DNA of 57,618 nt. Source: Dyella_B sp035690825. Lineage in GTDB: Bacteria > Pseudomonadota > Gammaproteobacteria > Xanthomonadales > Rhodanobacteraceae. The stretch lies in assembly GCF_051954575.1 (NCBI RefSeq), contig NZ_JBQCHP010000146.1:1-57618 (forward strand), given 5' to 3'. The notes beneath the pieces were generated by a model. The model did no database searches. It was given only the letters and a program-made list of their open reading frames with translations, and was not told the origin of the DNA. The position numbers and the translations under genes were made by a program. Of the stretch, positions 8,104-15,892 are shown piece after piece (position 1 is the stretch's first letter; the number at the start of each line of letters is the position of its first letter).

Positions 8104-8549
8104 TCGTCATTGCACGAAAAATTTCACACTGAGACTCAAGTGCGACGGATTCTCGCCGATACAACCAGTGCGAGGATGCACAGCCCCTCGCGAACGTCAT
8201 AGCCCCGACGTTCCGGCCCCAAAACACAGCTGCGAAACCGTCCCACCGCCCTCGGGACGGCGAAGCTCTGCGTCCACCGGCCGGATGCCACTGTGACGGA
8301 TTGCCAACATCACCCACGCCGGCCGGTAATCCGTCCAACGCTTTGTTTCACAAGGAATTCACGCAACCTATACATTTGCCGCCGCGAAGCACACGCACAG
8401 GCTTTTTGACGCCCAAAACCTATCATTAGTGTGATGAGCTTGGCATTTCCAAGACATGCATCGGCGGAGGCTCTTAAGCGCCGGTGCACCGCTGCCGATG
8501 GTGCCTTCAGGTGCGCGCAGATGCGCGTATACCGGTGGAGGGCAGCATT
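8104..8549. other. Intergenic region with four consecutive hairpins
   Basis: No convincing gene in 446 bases. Between about 8171 and 8340 there are four stem-loops in series: GCGAGG...CCTCGC, GAACGTC...GACGTTC, CCGTCCC...GGGACGG and GACGGATTGCC...GGTAATCCGTC. The segment GACGGATT also occurs near 8142. Such density suggests a structured leader or small RNA, but I cannot assign it to a known class. It precedes the orphan pilin gene. Confidence 0.45.
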
Positions 8550-8933
8550 ATGCGTGGGATGCGTTGGCTTGTTCTGGCGGGTTGTTCCGTAGCCATGGTA
8601 TTTGCGTCGCCTGCCGCGACGGCGGGCGGGGGCGGAACGATCACTTTTGTCGGTGCCGTCGTGGAACCGACTTGCAGTGTTGCAGGCACACCTGGTGACT
8701 TGAATCTGGTCGCCAGTGCTGCCCAAGTGCATCCGGCACTTCAGCGAAGCTGCTCCGAATCAACTGCCGCTACGACCGCAACGGCGGGTGCGAACGCCAG
8801 GCCTTACGAGGTCAACGTCGTGCATCTGTCCGAGGCCGAGCCGGATCAGGTGCTCAAGTATTTCGCCAACTATGTTCGCGCTGCCCAGCCCGGCTCGGCG
8901 GATCCGGTGTTGCTGACGCAGACCTACGAGTGA
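8550..8933 (+). CDS. Short fimbrial (type 1 pilin-like) protein
   Basis: 127-residue secreted protein with a signal peptide (about residues 1-27) followed by GGGGTITFVGAVVEPTCSV, the hallmark N-terminus of type 1 pilins, a second cysteine (RSCSES) that could form the pilin disulfide, and a QTYE end. At about 100 mature residues it is shorter than normal pilins (150-180), so the Ig-like fold would be minimal. Start chosen at 8550, where GGAGGG sits 8 bases upstream. It faces the fimbrial operon on the opposite strand and converges with the last gene of that operon. Could be a minor subunit, an assembly terminator, or a decaying pilin. Confidence 0.65.
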   Translation: MRGMRWLVLAGCSVAMVFASPAATAGGGGTITFVGAVVEPTCSVAGTPGDLNLVASAAQVHPALQRSCSESTAATTATAGANARPYEVNVVHLSEAEPDQVLKYFANYVRAAQPGSADPVLLTQTYE

Positions 8934-9014
8934 CGCTTCGTATCTATCGACGCACGGCGCGGAAAACTTGAGCCGTGCGCTTGCAGTGGAAGAAATTCCA
9001 CAGTTTCACAGCGA

Positions 9015-9287
9015 TCACATTTGAGTGGTTTTGACGTGATGGCAGGGTACGCCGGTGGGATTGTCCTGGGGACTTGACCCTTGAAAGCACGGCTTGACGC
9101 CATTTCGTAGCGGCGTGGTATTCGTGCGAATGGTGTTCGTCGCTGGTGCCGGAACGATGGGCTGGCCCACAGCGCTGCGCTCGGGCGTCTTGTCGGCGCG
9201 AGGTAGCGCTTTTGCGTGAGGCGCCGCCTGTGCATGCACCATGCCGGCAAAAGCCATGCTCAGTGCAACGATGATGATTTTGTTCAT
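9015..9287 (-). CDS. Small secreted protein at the end of the fimbrial operon
   Basis: 90 residues: signal peptide MNKIIIVALSMAFAGMVHAQ, then a proline/threonine-rich segment and a C-terminal piece with two cysteines (GVKPCFQG and GVPCHHV). AGGA lies about 8 bases upstream of the ATG at 9287. It follows the tip adhesin by 55 bases on the same strand. I do not recognise a family; the two cysteines and secretion signal suggest a small disulfide-bonded periplasmic or surface protein. The role in fimbriae is only inferred from position. Confidence 0.55.
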   Translation of the reverse strand: MNKIIIVALSMAFAGMVHAQAAPHAKALPRADKTPERSAVGQPIVPAPATNTIRTNTTPLRNGVKPCFQGSSPQDNPTGVPCHHVKTTQM

Positions 9288-9342
9288 GGCGTTTTCCTGC
9301 GATAGCTGGTGAGCGTTGATGGCTCGACAGGTGGCAAACCTT

Positions 9343-10419
9343 CTATTGATATAACAGCGTGAAGGTTGCCGATGCCTGCAATGTTCCTGGCGTGACTGTA
9401 CCGGTCCGGTAATAGCGCGCGAAGAACGAGATGTTGCTGGCACCGGTGGATATGCTACCGACACTCTGTGGCGTTCCGAACGTAACGGGATTGCTCGATT
9501 TGTTGAGTACCTGAACGCCTACGCCTGCACTGCTTCCACCGGTAGGCGTCAGCACGCCCGGAATACCGGAGGCAGTGCCGTTATAGTCGAGCTGAACGGA
9601 CAAGTTCGCGCCCGAAGCGCCGCTCGGACAGTTCAGTGCAATAGCAAACGGAATGGTGCCCGCCGTGGCGCCCGTGCTGCCCAGTGCCGAGGTACTGATG
9701 GCCGGAAGGGTGACGTTCACCGGGTTGGTGGTCACCGAGCACGCAGGATTAATGACAATGTTGACCGGGTTGCTTAAGGAGAAGGCCACGATTTGTGCCG
9801 TAGAGGTTCCGCCACCGTCGGCGAGTGATTGGAATTGCCAATAACCGAGCGTGCCGGCCGGAACCGTGCTGTTGCCGAACGATCCGGTCACGACCAACTG
9901 CAATTGCGTGCTGACGCTGAACGTGTAGTTGGCGGTGCCCTGCGGACAGTACCAACCAAATCGACTGAAGTAGTTGCAGCCGGATACGCCGGTGTTCATG
10001 ACGCCGTTGGGCCAGGGCACCAAGGTATTGCCGCCGCGTACGATCTGGTACGAAATTCCGGGGATGCCAGTCGGAAAGGTGGTCACGCCAGCCGCTGGGG
10101 TTGCACCCACGTTGTTGACGATGCCGTCAGGGACGTTGCCGGCGCAGTCGTAAATCGGCGATGGACTGGTCGACGTCGCCGACGAGGTTGCTATGACAGT
10201 ACCGATAGCGGTGTTCGCGGCCACCGAAACGGTGGAAGGCAAGCTGAAGCTGGTCGTTCCCTGCGCCCCTGGAGAGTTGTTGTCCAACATGCATCCGCTG
10301 GTCTGTGCATCCGCCTTGCCTGTTGGCAGCAGACTCAGCGCCAACAGCAAACACAGCAATCCACACCAGCTTATGCTCTGGCGGCTGATGCGCAGGCGGT
10401 GCGAGAGGAGTCGCCTCAT
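9343..10419 (-). CDS. Fimbrial tip adhesin (two-domain, MrkD/FimH-like)
   Basis: 358-residue secreted protein: signal peptide ending KADAQ, an N-terminal lectin-like domain (about residues 40-225) with three or more cysteines, and a C-terminal pilin domain (about 230-358) beginning INPACSVTTNPVNVTLP and ending with the FTLLYQ donor-type strand. This two-domain plan is that of chaperone-usher tip adhesins. It lies 61 bases downstream of the usher gene in the same operon. The receptor is unknown. Confidence 0.82.
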   Translation of the reverse strand: MRRLLSHRLRISRQSISWCGLLCLLLALSLLPTGKADAQTSGCMLDNNSPGAQGTTSFSLPSTVSVAANTAIGTVIATSSATSTSPSPIYDCAGNVPDGIVNNVGATPAAGVTTFPTGIPGISYQIVRGGNTLVPWPNGVMNTGVSGCNYFSRFGWYCPQGTANYTFSVSTQLQLVVTGSFGNSTVPAGTLGYWQFQSLADGGGTSTAQIVAFSLSNPVNIVINPACSVTTNPVNVTLPAISTSALGSTGATAGTIPFAIALNCPSGASGANLSVQLDYNGTASGIPGVLTPTGGSSAGVGVQVLNKSSNPVTFGTPQSVGSISTGASNISFFARYYRTGTVTPGTLQASATFTLLYQ

Positions 10420-10480
10420 GATGGTCTCCGAATGGCAACGGCTGCATCCGTTTTCATGAAGCCGTGAACGGTGGCGTATC

Positions 10481-13270
10481 TCATGGCTTTGTTGCCATTA
10501 CAACGCCAGGCGTGGTCATCGAGCAGGTCACACTTATCTCCTGCACCCGTGTTTGCTTGTTCGCGGCTCGGTCCGCCAACTTATAGGGGAACGAACAGGA
10601 ATGATCGGCACCGTTGTCATCCTGCCAGCGCGCCGTCAGTTGACCGGCTGATCCGACGCCACGCAGCAGGATCTGCCCGCCCTGGCCGACCACGCCCATG
10701 GAGGCGCCGTTGTCGTCGAACACTTCGCTGCCGAAGGGCAGGGTTTGGCCATTTTGCAGGCGCGCCCGAACGATCAGTGTGCGCCCGCTCTTCGTCTTGA
10801 ACTTCATCATCACCACGGCGCCGGCATACGGCGCTACTTGCGCGCTGGTAGCGTCGAGCTGCACGTTCAGCGGCAGCCCCTGCGGCTCGATCTGGATGGT
10901 GTTGAGCTGGTAAGGCGTCAGATACGGCACCACCGCGTAGCCGAAGCGATCGACGCGCGCGCCGGGGGCATTGGTCAGGCGCGCGCCGGCGGCGTTCGGC
11001 AGATAGACGATGCCTACCGTGCCGCCGATTGGTTGCCCGAAGGTGACGCCGCCGGAATGCGCGATCACCGATCCGCTCACGTTCACCGATGCCTGCGAAT
11101 AACCACTGCCGTCGCCATAGCTTGCATTGAATACGGCGAACGGACTGCGGTAACCCATATTCACCGAGCCGGCATTGCCGCCGCCGACGCCGGCGTGCGT
11201 CGCCGTGGCGCCGTAGTAGAACTGGTTGTCGCGGCCCAACGTGCCGTTCACCATCGCTTGCTCTTGCGAACCGGTCTGCTGGTCGTGGTTGAGACTCAGC
11301 ATGAAGGTCGGCGAATGTTCGCTGTGACCCAGCGGCAGCGAGAAATTCACAAAGAATTGGTTGTCGTGATGACCCAGCGGATCCACCGAGCGCGTGGCGG
11401 AGATGCCGTAGCTGATCTGGTGGAAGTGATTGTTGTAGCCGATCTGGAATTGCGTGTCGTTGCCGCGCTGGTTCCAGTAATTGCGGGCTGTCACGTTGGC
11501 GTAGAGCGAGCCGCCCCTTTCTCCCAGCGGCTGAGTGAGCGACAGCGTGAAATTGCTACGCTGCCGCTGCACGCCCGTCGCCGAAAAAATCGGATTGGTC
11601 GTGAATGCGCTGCCGGTAAGCGCAGCTTGCTGGGCTTGCGTCAACAGGCTTTGTGCTGGCACGCCGTCGACCGTCGATACGGTTGTCTGTGGCACGACTT
11701 CGAAGGCATTGATGCCTTCGCGCACATACGCACGCGCCTGCTCCGCCTGGGTGAGGCTAAGAAAGCCGCCGGTGGAGTAGCGATAAGCGGCGACCGACAG
11801 CGTCGTATGTGTCGCGGTGATAATTTTGCTGTATGTAATCCGCGCGCTCTGGCCGGACTGGGTCGAGTAACCCGGTATGTGCGCATTCGCGTGGGTGATA
11901 TCCACCGCGAAGGCGCCGTAGTGCGTGTTGAAGCCAACGCCCGCCAGCAACGCGCCATAGCCTTGCGAACCTGCAATACCGGCATAGCCCGTCAGCAGGT
12001 TGCTGAAGCCGTGCTGGATCGTCGCCTGCAGCACGGCAGGCTTGGACTTGATCGTCGCATCGCGCAATTGCCCCGCGGCCACGTCGAAGCGAGTGATACC
12101 GGGACGCATCAGTTGCGCCACCGCAGCGTACGGCACGGTAAACGTGGTGACGTGGCCATCCGCTTCCGTCACCGTGACCAGCAGGTTGCCGCCATAACCG
12201 GTCGGGTAGAGATCGTTGAGCGTGAACGGACCGGGCGCCACGGTGGTTTCGTAAAGCACCATGCCATTCTGCCGCACGGTCACCTTGGCATTGGTCTGCG
12301 CAACGCCATGTACCACCGGCGCGTAGCCCTGCAAGGATTGCGGCAACATGCGATCGTCGGTACCGAGCTGTACGCCGCGGATACCGTAGCTGTCGAACAC
12401 GGCGCCATCGGTGTAGCTATCGCCAAGGGTCAGCTGGGCACGCAGCGAGGGCAATGCGCGCTGTACGTACGTATTGATGCTCTGCCAGTGACGACGCGCC
12501 GGCGTACCAGCGGCGGCCGACTGCCAGGTAACGGTGGCATCTTCGCGGAAATACCAGCGCGCGATATTGAAGCCGCTGTTCAATCCCAGGAACGACGTAG
12601 TTTGCGTCTGGCCTTGGGAGGCAGTGCGATACGAGTTGAAGTTGTAGTTCAGCAGCGCGGCTGGCACGCCGGCATCCCAATATTCCGGGCTGACATAGTC
12701 GCGAGCCATTTGGCCGAGATAAGCCTGCGGCACGCTGGCGTCCAGGCGCAGCTGCGTCATGTCGAACGTCGTCGTCGCATCGGGGATCAGGCTGCCCAGG
12801 CTCACGCACGCCTTCGGGTCGCTCAGTTGCGCTTTGATCTCATCGGAGAGTTTGGCCGGATGGAGCTTGAGCTGATCGAGCAGGTCGCGATCCACGCAGG
12901 GCGTGGCGCTGGCATTGGGCGATGGGGCGGCAAAGCGTACGTCGCGACGACCGACCCAGGTTTTATTGAGATAAATATCGGTGTTGTAGCTCCCCGGCAG
13001 TATCGGGTTGCCATGTTCGAAACGCGACAGGTCGGTCGTGTTCTGGCCTGAACCAGACAGCAGGTTGCGATCGAAGTCGGCATAGCCACTGCTGGCGCTG
13101 GCATCCGCCCCATTGGCGGCTGCAGCAGCCGGATCACGTGAAGCAGCCGCCGCCGCGGCATTCGTCCAACCGCTTAGGGCTGCGGCAATGAACGCGCACA
13201 GCAAAATCTGGCGACACACACCATGTCTGGGCGCTGCATGCGCCGCATGGAGTGCGGGCCGGTGGGTCAC
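10481..13270 (-). CDS. Fimbrial outer-membrane usher protein (FimD family)
   Basis: 929-residue usher that forms the outer-membrane channel through which chaperone-bound pilins are polymerised. After a signal peptide (about residues 1-42) come the periplasmic N-domain (FDRNLLSGSGQNTTDLSRFE), the 24-strand barrel with plug, and the C-terminal domains ending in PFGSEVFDDNGASMGVVGQG. The start codon is GTG at 13270, overlapping the chaperone stop (GTGA), so the pair is translationally coupled. Length and domain order are normal for the family. Confidence 0.95.
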   Translation of the reverse strand: MTHRPALHAAHAAPRHGVCRQILLCAFIAAALSGWTNAAAAAASRDPAAAAANGADASASSGYADFDRNLLSGSGQNTTDLSRFEHGNPILPGSYNTDIYLNKTWVGRRDVRFAAPSPNASATPCVDRDLLDQLKLHPAKLSDEIKAQLSDPKACVSLGSLIPDATTTFDMTQLRLDASVPQAYLGQMARDYVSPEYWDAGVPAALLNYNFNSYRTASQGQTQTTSFLGLNSGFNIARWYFREDATVTWQSAAAGTPARRHWQSINTYVQRALPSLRAQLTLGDSYTDGAVFDSYGIRGVQLGTDDRMLPQSLQGYAPVVHGVAQTNAKVTVRQNGMVLYETTVAPGPFTLNDLYPTGYGGNLLVTVTEADGHVTTFTVPYAAVAQLMRPGITRFDVAAGQLRDATIKSKPAVLQATIQHGFSNLLTGYAGIAGSQGYGALLAGVGFNTHYGAFAVDITHANAHIPGYSTQSGQSARITYSKIITATHTTLSVAAYRYSTGGFLSLTQAEQARAYVREGINAFEVVPQTTVSTVDGVPAQSLLTQAQQAALTGSAFTTNPIFSATGVQRQRSNFTLSLTQPLGERGGSLYANVTARNYWNQRGNDTQFQIGYNNHFHQISYGISATRSVDPLGHHDNQFFVNFSLPLGHSEHSPTFMLSLNHDQQTGSQEQAMVNGTLGRDNQFYYGATATHAGVGGGNAGSVNMGYRSPFAVFNASYGDGSGYSQASVNVSGSVIAHSGGVTFGQPIGGTVGIVYLPNAAGARLTNAPGARVDRFGYAVVPYLTPYQLNTIQIEPQGLPLNVQLDATSAQVAPYAGAVVMMKFKTKSGRTLIVRARLQNGQTLPFGSEVFDDNGASMGVVGQGGQILLRGVGSAGQLTARWQDDNGADHSCSFPYKLADRAANKQTRVQEISVTCSMTTPGVVMATKP

Positions 13271-14010
13271 GGCGCGACACTACCTTTGAAGGCGACAGTG
13301 GCGCCGAAATCATTGATGCAGTTGTAGGCGATCGACGTGCCAGCCGCCGGCGCTGTCGCCAGCCCCTTGATCTTCAGGCGCAGCGTGCCGAACGGATCGA
13401 CCATGCCGATGTCGGTGCTGTACGCCTTGTCGTCGACCGTCAGCGACGCCTGGACGACCGTGATGTGATACGGCGTGGGATTGTGCACTTCCAGTGCATA
13501 GCCTTGCCCATCGGCAACAGCCTTCCAGCTCACCTGTTCGGGCGCCTTGTTGGCATCGCCCGGCAGGTTGGCCGGACGGTAAAAGAATTTGAGCCGCGAA
13601 CGAATCGCGAACTGGAGGGTGTTCTTGCCCGCGTACTGAGGGCCGCTGGGCTTGGGCGGTATTTCCAGCACGTTGAGCCAGAACAACGACTCGCGATCGC
13701 TGGGAAGGTTTGCGGGCGTGCCGACGATGCGCAGGTTCTGATCCTTGCTCACCTCCATGCGAAACAGGGGTGGCGTGATCAGAAACGGTGCCTTGGCCGT
13801 GTTCGGCGTGGAATTGGGATCGCCGTCATCAATCCATGCTTCGACCAGCGCCGGATGAGGATTGTTGTTGGTCAGGCGTACCGTGACCTCGCCTTCCTGC
13901 GCTGAAAACACCACGCGCGTGCCGGCAATCAGCACGTTGGCGCTGGCCGCCGTAGCGGTTAAAGAGAGCGCGATCAAGGCTGCGCGTGCTGCGCACAGAA
14001 GGCTTTTCAT
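13267..14010 (-). CDS. Periplasmic pilus chaperone (FimC/PapD family)
   Basis: 247 residues with a signal peptide (to about residue 24) and the two Ig-like domains of pilus chaperones. The G1/F1 strand features are visible: TRVVFSAQEGEVTVRLTNNN near the mature N-terminus, LFWLNVLEIPPKP (the LNxxxIP edge-strand signature), and AIRSRLKFFYRP. It donates a strand to nascent pilins and delivers them to the usher, whose gene overlaps its stop codon. Lies between the major pilin and usher genes, as in typical operons. Confidence 0.93.
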   Translation of the reverse strand: MKSLLCAARAALIALSLTATAASANVLIAGTRVVFSAQEGEVTVRLTNNNPHPALVEAWIDDGDPNSTPNTAKAPFLITPPLFRMEVSKDQNLRIVGTPANLPSDRESLFWLNVLEIPPKPSGPQYAGKNTLQFAIRSRLKFFYRPANLPGDANKAPEQVSWKAVADGQGYALEVHNPTPYHITVVQASLTVDDKAYSTDIGMVDPFGTLRLKIKGLATAPAAGTSIAYNCINDFGATVAFKGSVAP

Positions 14011-14099
14011 CGGGTGGTCCTGTCAGGCCAGTGCGCCGCGGCCGGCGATAAAGCAAGTGCTGCGACCACGGCACATGGCCGCAGCACCGGTTCTACTTA

Positions 14100-14642
14100 T
14101 TAGTTATAGGTAAGCGTGAAGCCGACGGACGACGACACCAGACCCGCGGTGGTGCTGGTCGAGTTGGTGATGTACTGGGCCGTCAGTTGCGTGCTGCCCG
14201 CACCGGTGGCGATCGCGATGGTGGGCGCGTTGGTGCCGGTGTTGGTGTTGATGGCGGCACCGGAGCTGTTCAGCAACTGGATCTCGACGTTCGAGTTGTT
14301 GCTCGTGAGCGAGTTCTTGAGGTTGCCGGTGGTGGTGTCGATGTTGGTGCCGCTGAACGCCATCGCCGCGCTCACCAGATTGTTGTCGCACGAGCTCAGC
14401 GCGATGGTGAACGGGGTTGCGCTGGAGGTGAGCGCGGTGCCCGAGGTGCTGGCGAATGCCGACGTGGCGACGGTCGGCAGAGTGACCGTGCTACCGCCGT
14501 TGACGGTGATGACGCAGGTGTCCTTGTAGACCTTGCCGGTGAAGTTGATCGTGCCGGTGGAAGCGGCGGATGCAGCCTGCGAAGCAAACGCTGCGATGCC
14601 GAAACCGGCGATCAGGGCAGCGTTGAGTAGCGTTTTTTTCAT
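14100..14642 (-). CDS. Major type 1 fimbrial subunit
   Basis: 180-residue pilin: signal peptide MKKTLLNAALIAGFGIAAFA... cleaved after ASA, then STGTINFTGKVYKDTCVITV with the first conserved cysteine, a second cysteine in LSSCDNN, and the C-terminal GFTLTYN. The composition (Ser/Thr/Asn-rich, no other cysteines) is that of a shaft subunit. AAGGA lies 7 bases before the ATG at 14642. It is the first gene of the minus-strand fimbrial cluster, 89 bases before the chaperone gene, a place where partial termination would give excess pilin. Confidence 0.92.
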   Translation of the reverse strand: MKKTLLNAALIAGFGIAAFASQAASAASTGTINFTGKVYKDTCVITVNGGSTVTLPTVATSAFASTSGTALTSSATPFTIALSSCDNNLVSAAMAFSGTNIDTTTGNLKNSLTSNNSNVEIQLLNSSGAAINTNTGTNAPTIAIATGAGSTQLTAQYITNSTSTTAGLVSSSVGFTLTYN

Positions 14643-14941
14643 TGCGGATTCCTTGGAATGCGTGTGTCGAAAGGATTGCAGTGTTCGGTAAAGTCTTACG
14701 GTGGGCCGGGCGTTTTCCCGCCCCCTCACGGGCAGGCCCACGCCTCGCAGCCACTCAGCAACATTCAGGCCAAAGCGTGACCCTCATCACATTGTCGGAG
14801 AAATCCGGCTTATTTCCTACACATCTCCTACACGTTTCAAAAACATTTCCGGCTTTCTGTCGGGAAAAAGTGTGAACTGGTTCTCCTGACAGCGCGGGAC
14901 ACCGTCAAAAAGTGACGAGAAACGTCAAAGGCGTTACGCGA

Positions 14942-14970
14942 TTTACACGCCGATCGGCCGGGCGTGTAAA
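14942..14970. promoter_or_regulatory. TTTACACGCC-N9-GGCGTGTAAA palindrome (putative operator)
   Basis: Perfect 10-base inverted repeat with a 9-base centre, 69 bases before the start of the membrane-protein gene. Half-sites TTTAC recur in the second palindrome at 15009-15024. The downstream operon encodes a small XRE-type regulator, a natural candidate to bind here. Confidence 0.55.
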
Positions 14971-15008
14971 GGATGCTTGACGTTCTCTGGGTCGTGGGTT
15001 TAGCCTAT

Positions 15009-15024
15009 GTAAAGCAAACTTTAC
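15009..15024. promoter_or_regulatory. GTAAAGCAAACTTTAC palindrome (putative operator)
   Basis: A 6-base perfect inverted repeat with a 4-base centre, ending 14 bases before the start codon of the membrane-protein gene and just ahead of its GGGAAGGG ribosome site. It is followed by ACAC so that its right half reads CTTTACAC like the upstream palindrome. Binding here would block the start of transcription or translation. Confidence 0.45.
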
Positions 15025-15038
15025 ACGGGGAAGGGATC

Positions 15039-15641
15039 ATGCCGCGGTTCTCGCAAAAGCAGTACGAAGGGCGCGTGCTCGTCGCCATGGCGCTGTACAC
15101 GCTATGCATGCTGGTCGAGTGGCCGCTGGTGCGGACGGTAGTCACCCTGCCGCTGAAATGCCTGCTGGCGCTGGTACCCGTGTTGCCAATGATCTACGTG
15201 ATCGTGCTGATGGCGCGCCGCATTCGCGACAGCGACGAGCTCGAGCGGCAGATGCATCTGATCGGGCTGGGTATTTCCACGGCGGTGGTGGGCGCGGCTA
15301 GCCTGATCGGCGGGTTCCTCAGCGTCGCCAATGTCCTGAAGCTGGATGGTTCGATCCTGATCTGGGTTTTTCCCGGCCTGATGTTTTGCTACGGCCTGGC
15401 TCGCTGGCAGGTGGCGCGCCGCTATGGCATGGGAGCGTTCTGCGAAAGCGACGCCGGCGCGAGCAAATACGCATTGTTCGTGCTGGCCGGAGGCGTGCTG
15501 CTGTTGGTCGCATGGCTTGGCCGCGCAACGTTGGATGATGTGCGGTCGGGATTTCTGTGCGGTGCCGGTGCGGGCTTGATGGCGCTGGGCGCCGCGCTTT
15601 TCGTGGCGCAGCGCCGGCGTCGTGCGCGGAGTGGCGAATGA
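15039..15641 (+). CDS. Four-to-six helix membrane protein of unknown function
   Basis: 200-residue integral membrane protein with about five to six hydrophobic segments, a RRIRDSDELERQMHL cytoplasmic loop and an arginine-rich tail. Start chosen at MPRFSQKQYEG because GGGAAGGGATC immediately precedes it. The RRIRDSDELERQ loop recurs in membrane proteins encoded beside short XRE regulators in other bacteria, as here (regulator 46 bases downstream). I do not know its function; it may sense an envelope state or be the target regulated by the partner. Confidence 0.75.
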   Translation: MPRFSQKQYEGRVLVAMALYTLCMLVEWPLVRTVVTLPLKCLLALVPVLPMIYVIVLMARRIRDSDELERQMHLIGLGISTAVVGAASLIGGFLSVANVLKLDGSILIWVFPGLMFCYGLARWQVARRYGMGAFCESDAGASKYALFVLAGGVLLLVAWLGRATLDDVRSGFLCGAGAGLMALGAALFVAQRRRRARSGE

Positions 15642-15687
15642 GCGGCATGCAGCGCGTCGAATGCCTTGCGGGAACGTTGCGGGCATC

Positions 15688-15885
15688 ATGAACAACCTGA
15701 TCCGCGAATTGCGCGCCGAACGCGGCTGGTCGCAGGCCGAGCTTGCGCAGCAACTGGATGTATCGCGACAAACCATCAACGCCATCGAGACCGGAAAATA
15801 CGATCCCAGTCTGCCGTTGGCCTTCAAGATCGCACGCCTGTTCGGCATGCCGATCGAAATGATCTTTGTGCCGGAAGAGGAGTGA
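15688..15885 (+). CDS. Short XRE-family transcriptional regulator
   Basis: 65-residue single helix-turn-helix protein. The recognition region WSQAELAQQLDVSRQTINAIE is canonical for the Cro/CI (HTH_3) family, and the end IEMIFVPEEE matches the compact YozG/YgzD type with no sensor domain. It follows the membrane protein and precedes the hydrolase by 7 bases. It probably autoregulates the operon through the TTTAC palindromes upstream; that is inference. Confidence 0.9.
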   Translation: MNNLIRELRAERGWSQAELAQQLDVSRQTINAIETGKYDPSLPLAFKIARLFGMPIEMIFVPEEE

Positions 15886-15892
15886 GGGAAAC

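Larger units (their letters stand above)
14643..15038. other. Divergent promoter region, pilin operon / membrane-protein operon
   Basis: 396 bases with no credible gene, AT-richer than the surroundings between about 14800 and 14930. It must hold the promoters of the pilin operon (minus) and of the 15039-19376 operon (plus). Palindromes at 14942-14970 and 15009-15024 are listed separately. Confidence 0.7.

Noticed and set aside
8142..8340. Resemblance to a c-di-GMP or cobalamin riboswitch
   Set aside because: Short matches (GACGCAGAGC on the minus strand, GCCACTGT on the plus) occur, but the order of conserved elements and the pairing scheme of neither class can be completed; left as unassigned hairpins.
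10745..13051. 768-codon antisense frame over the usher gene
   Set aside because: High-GC shadow frame, rich in Arg/His/Ala without any family features; the usher on the other strand has full-length homology.
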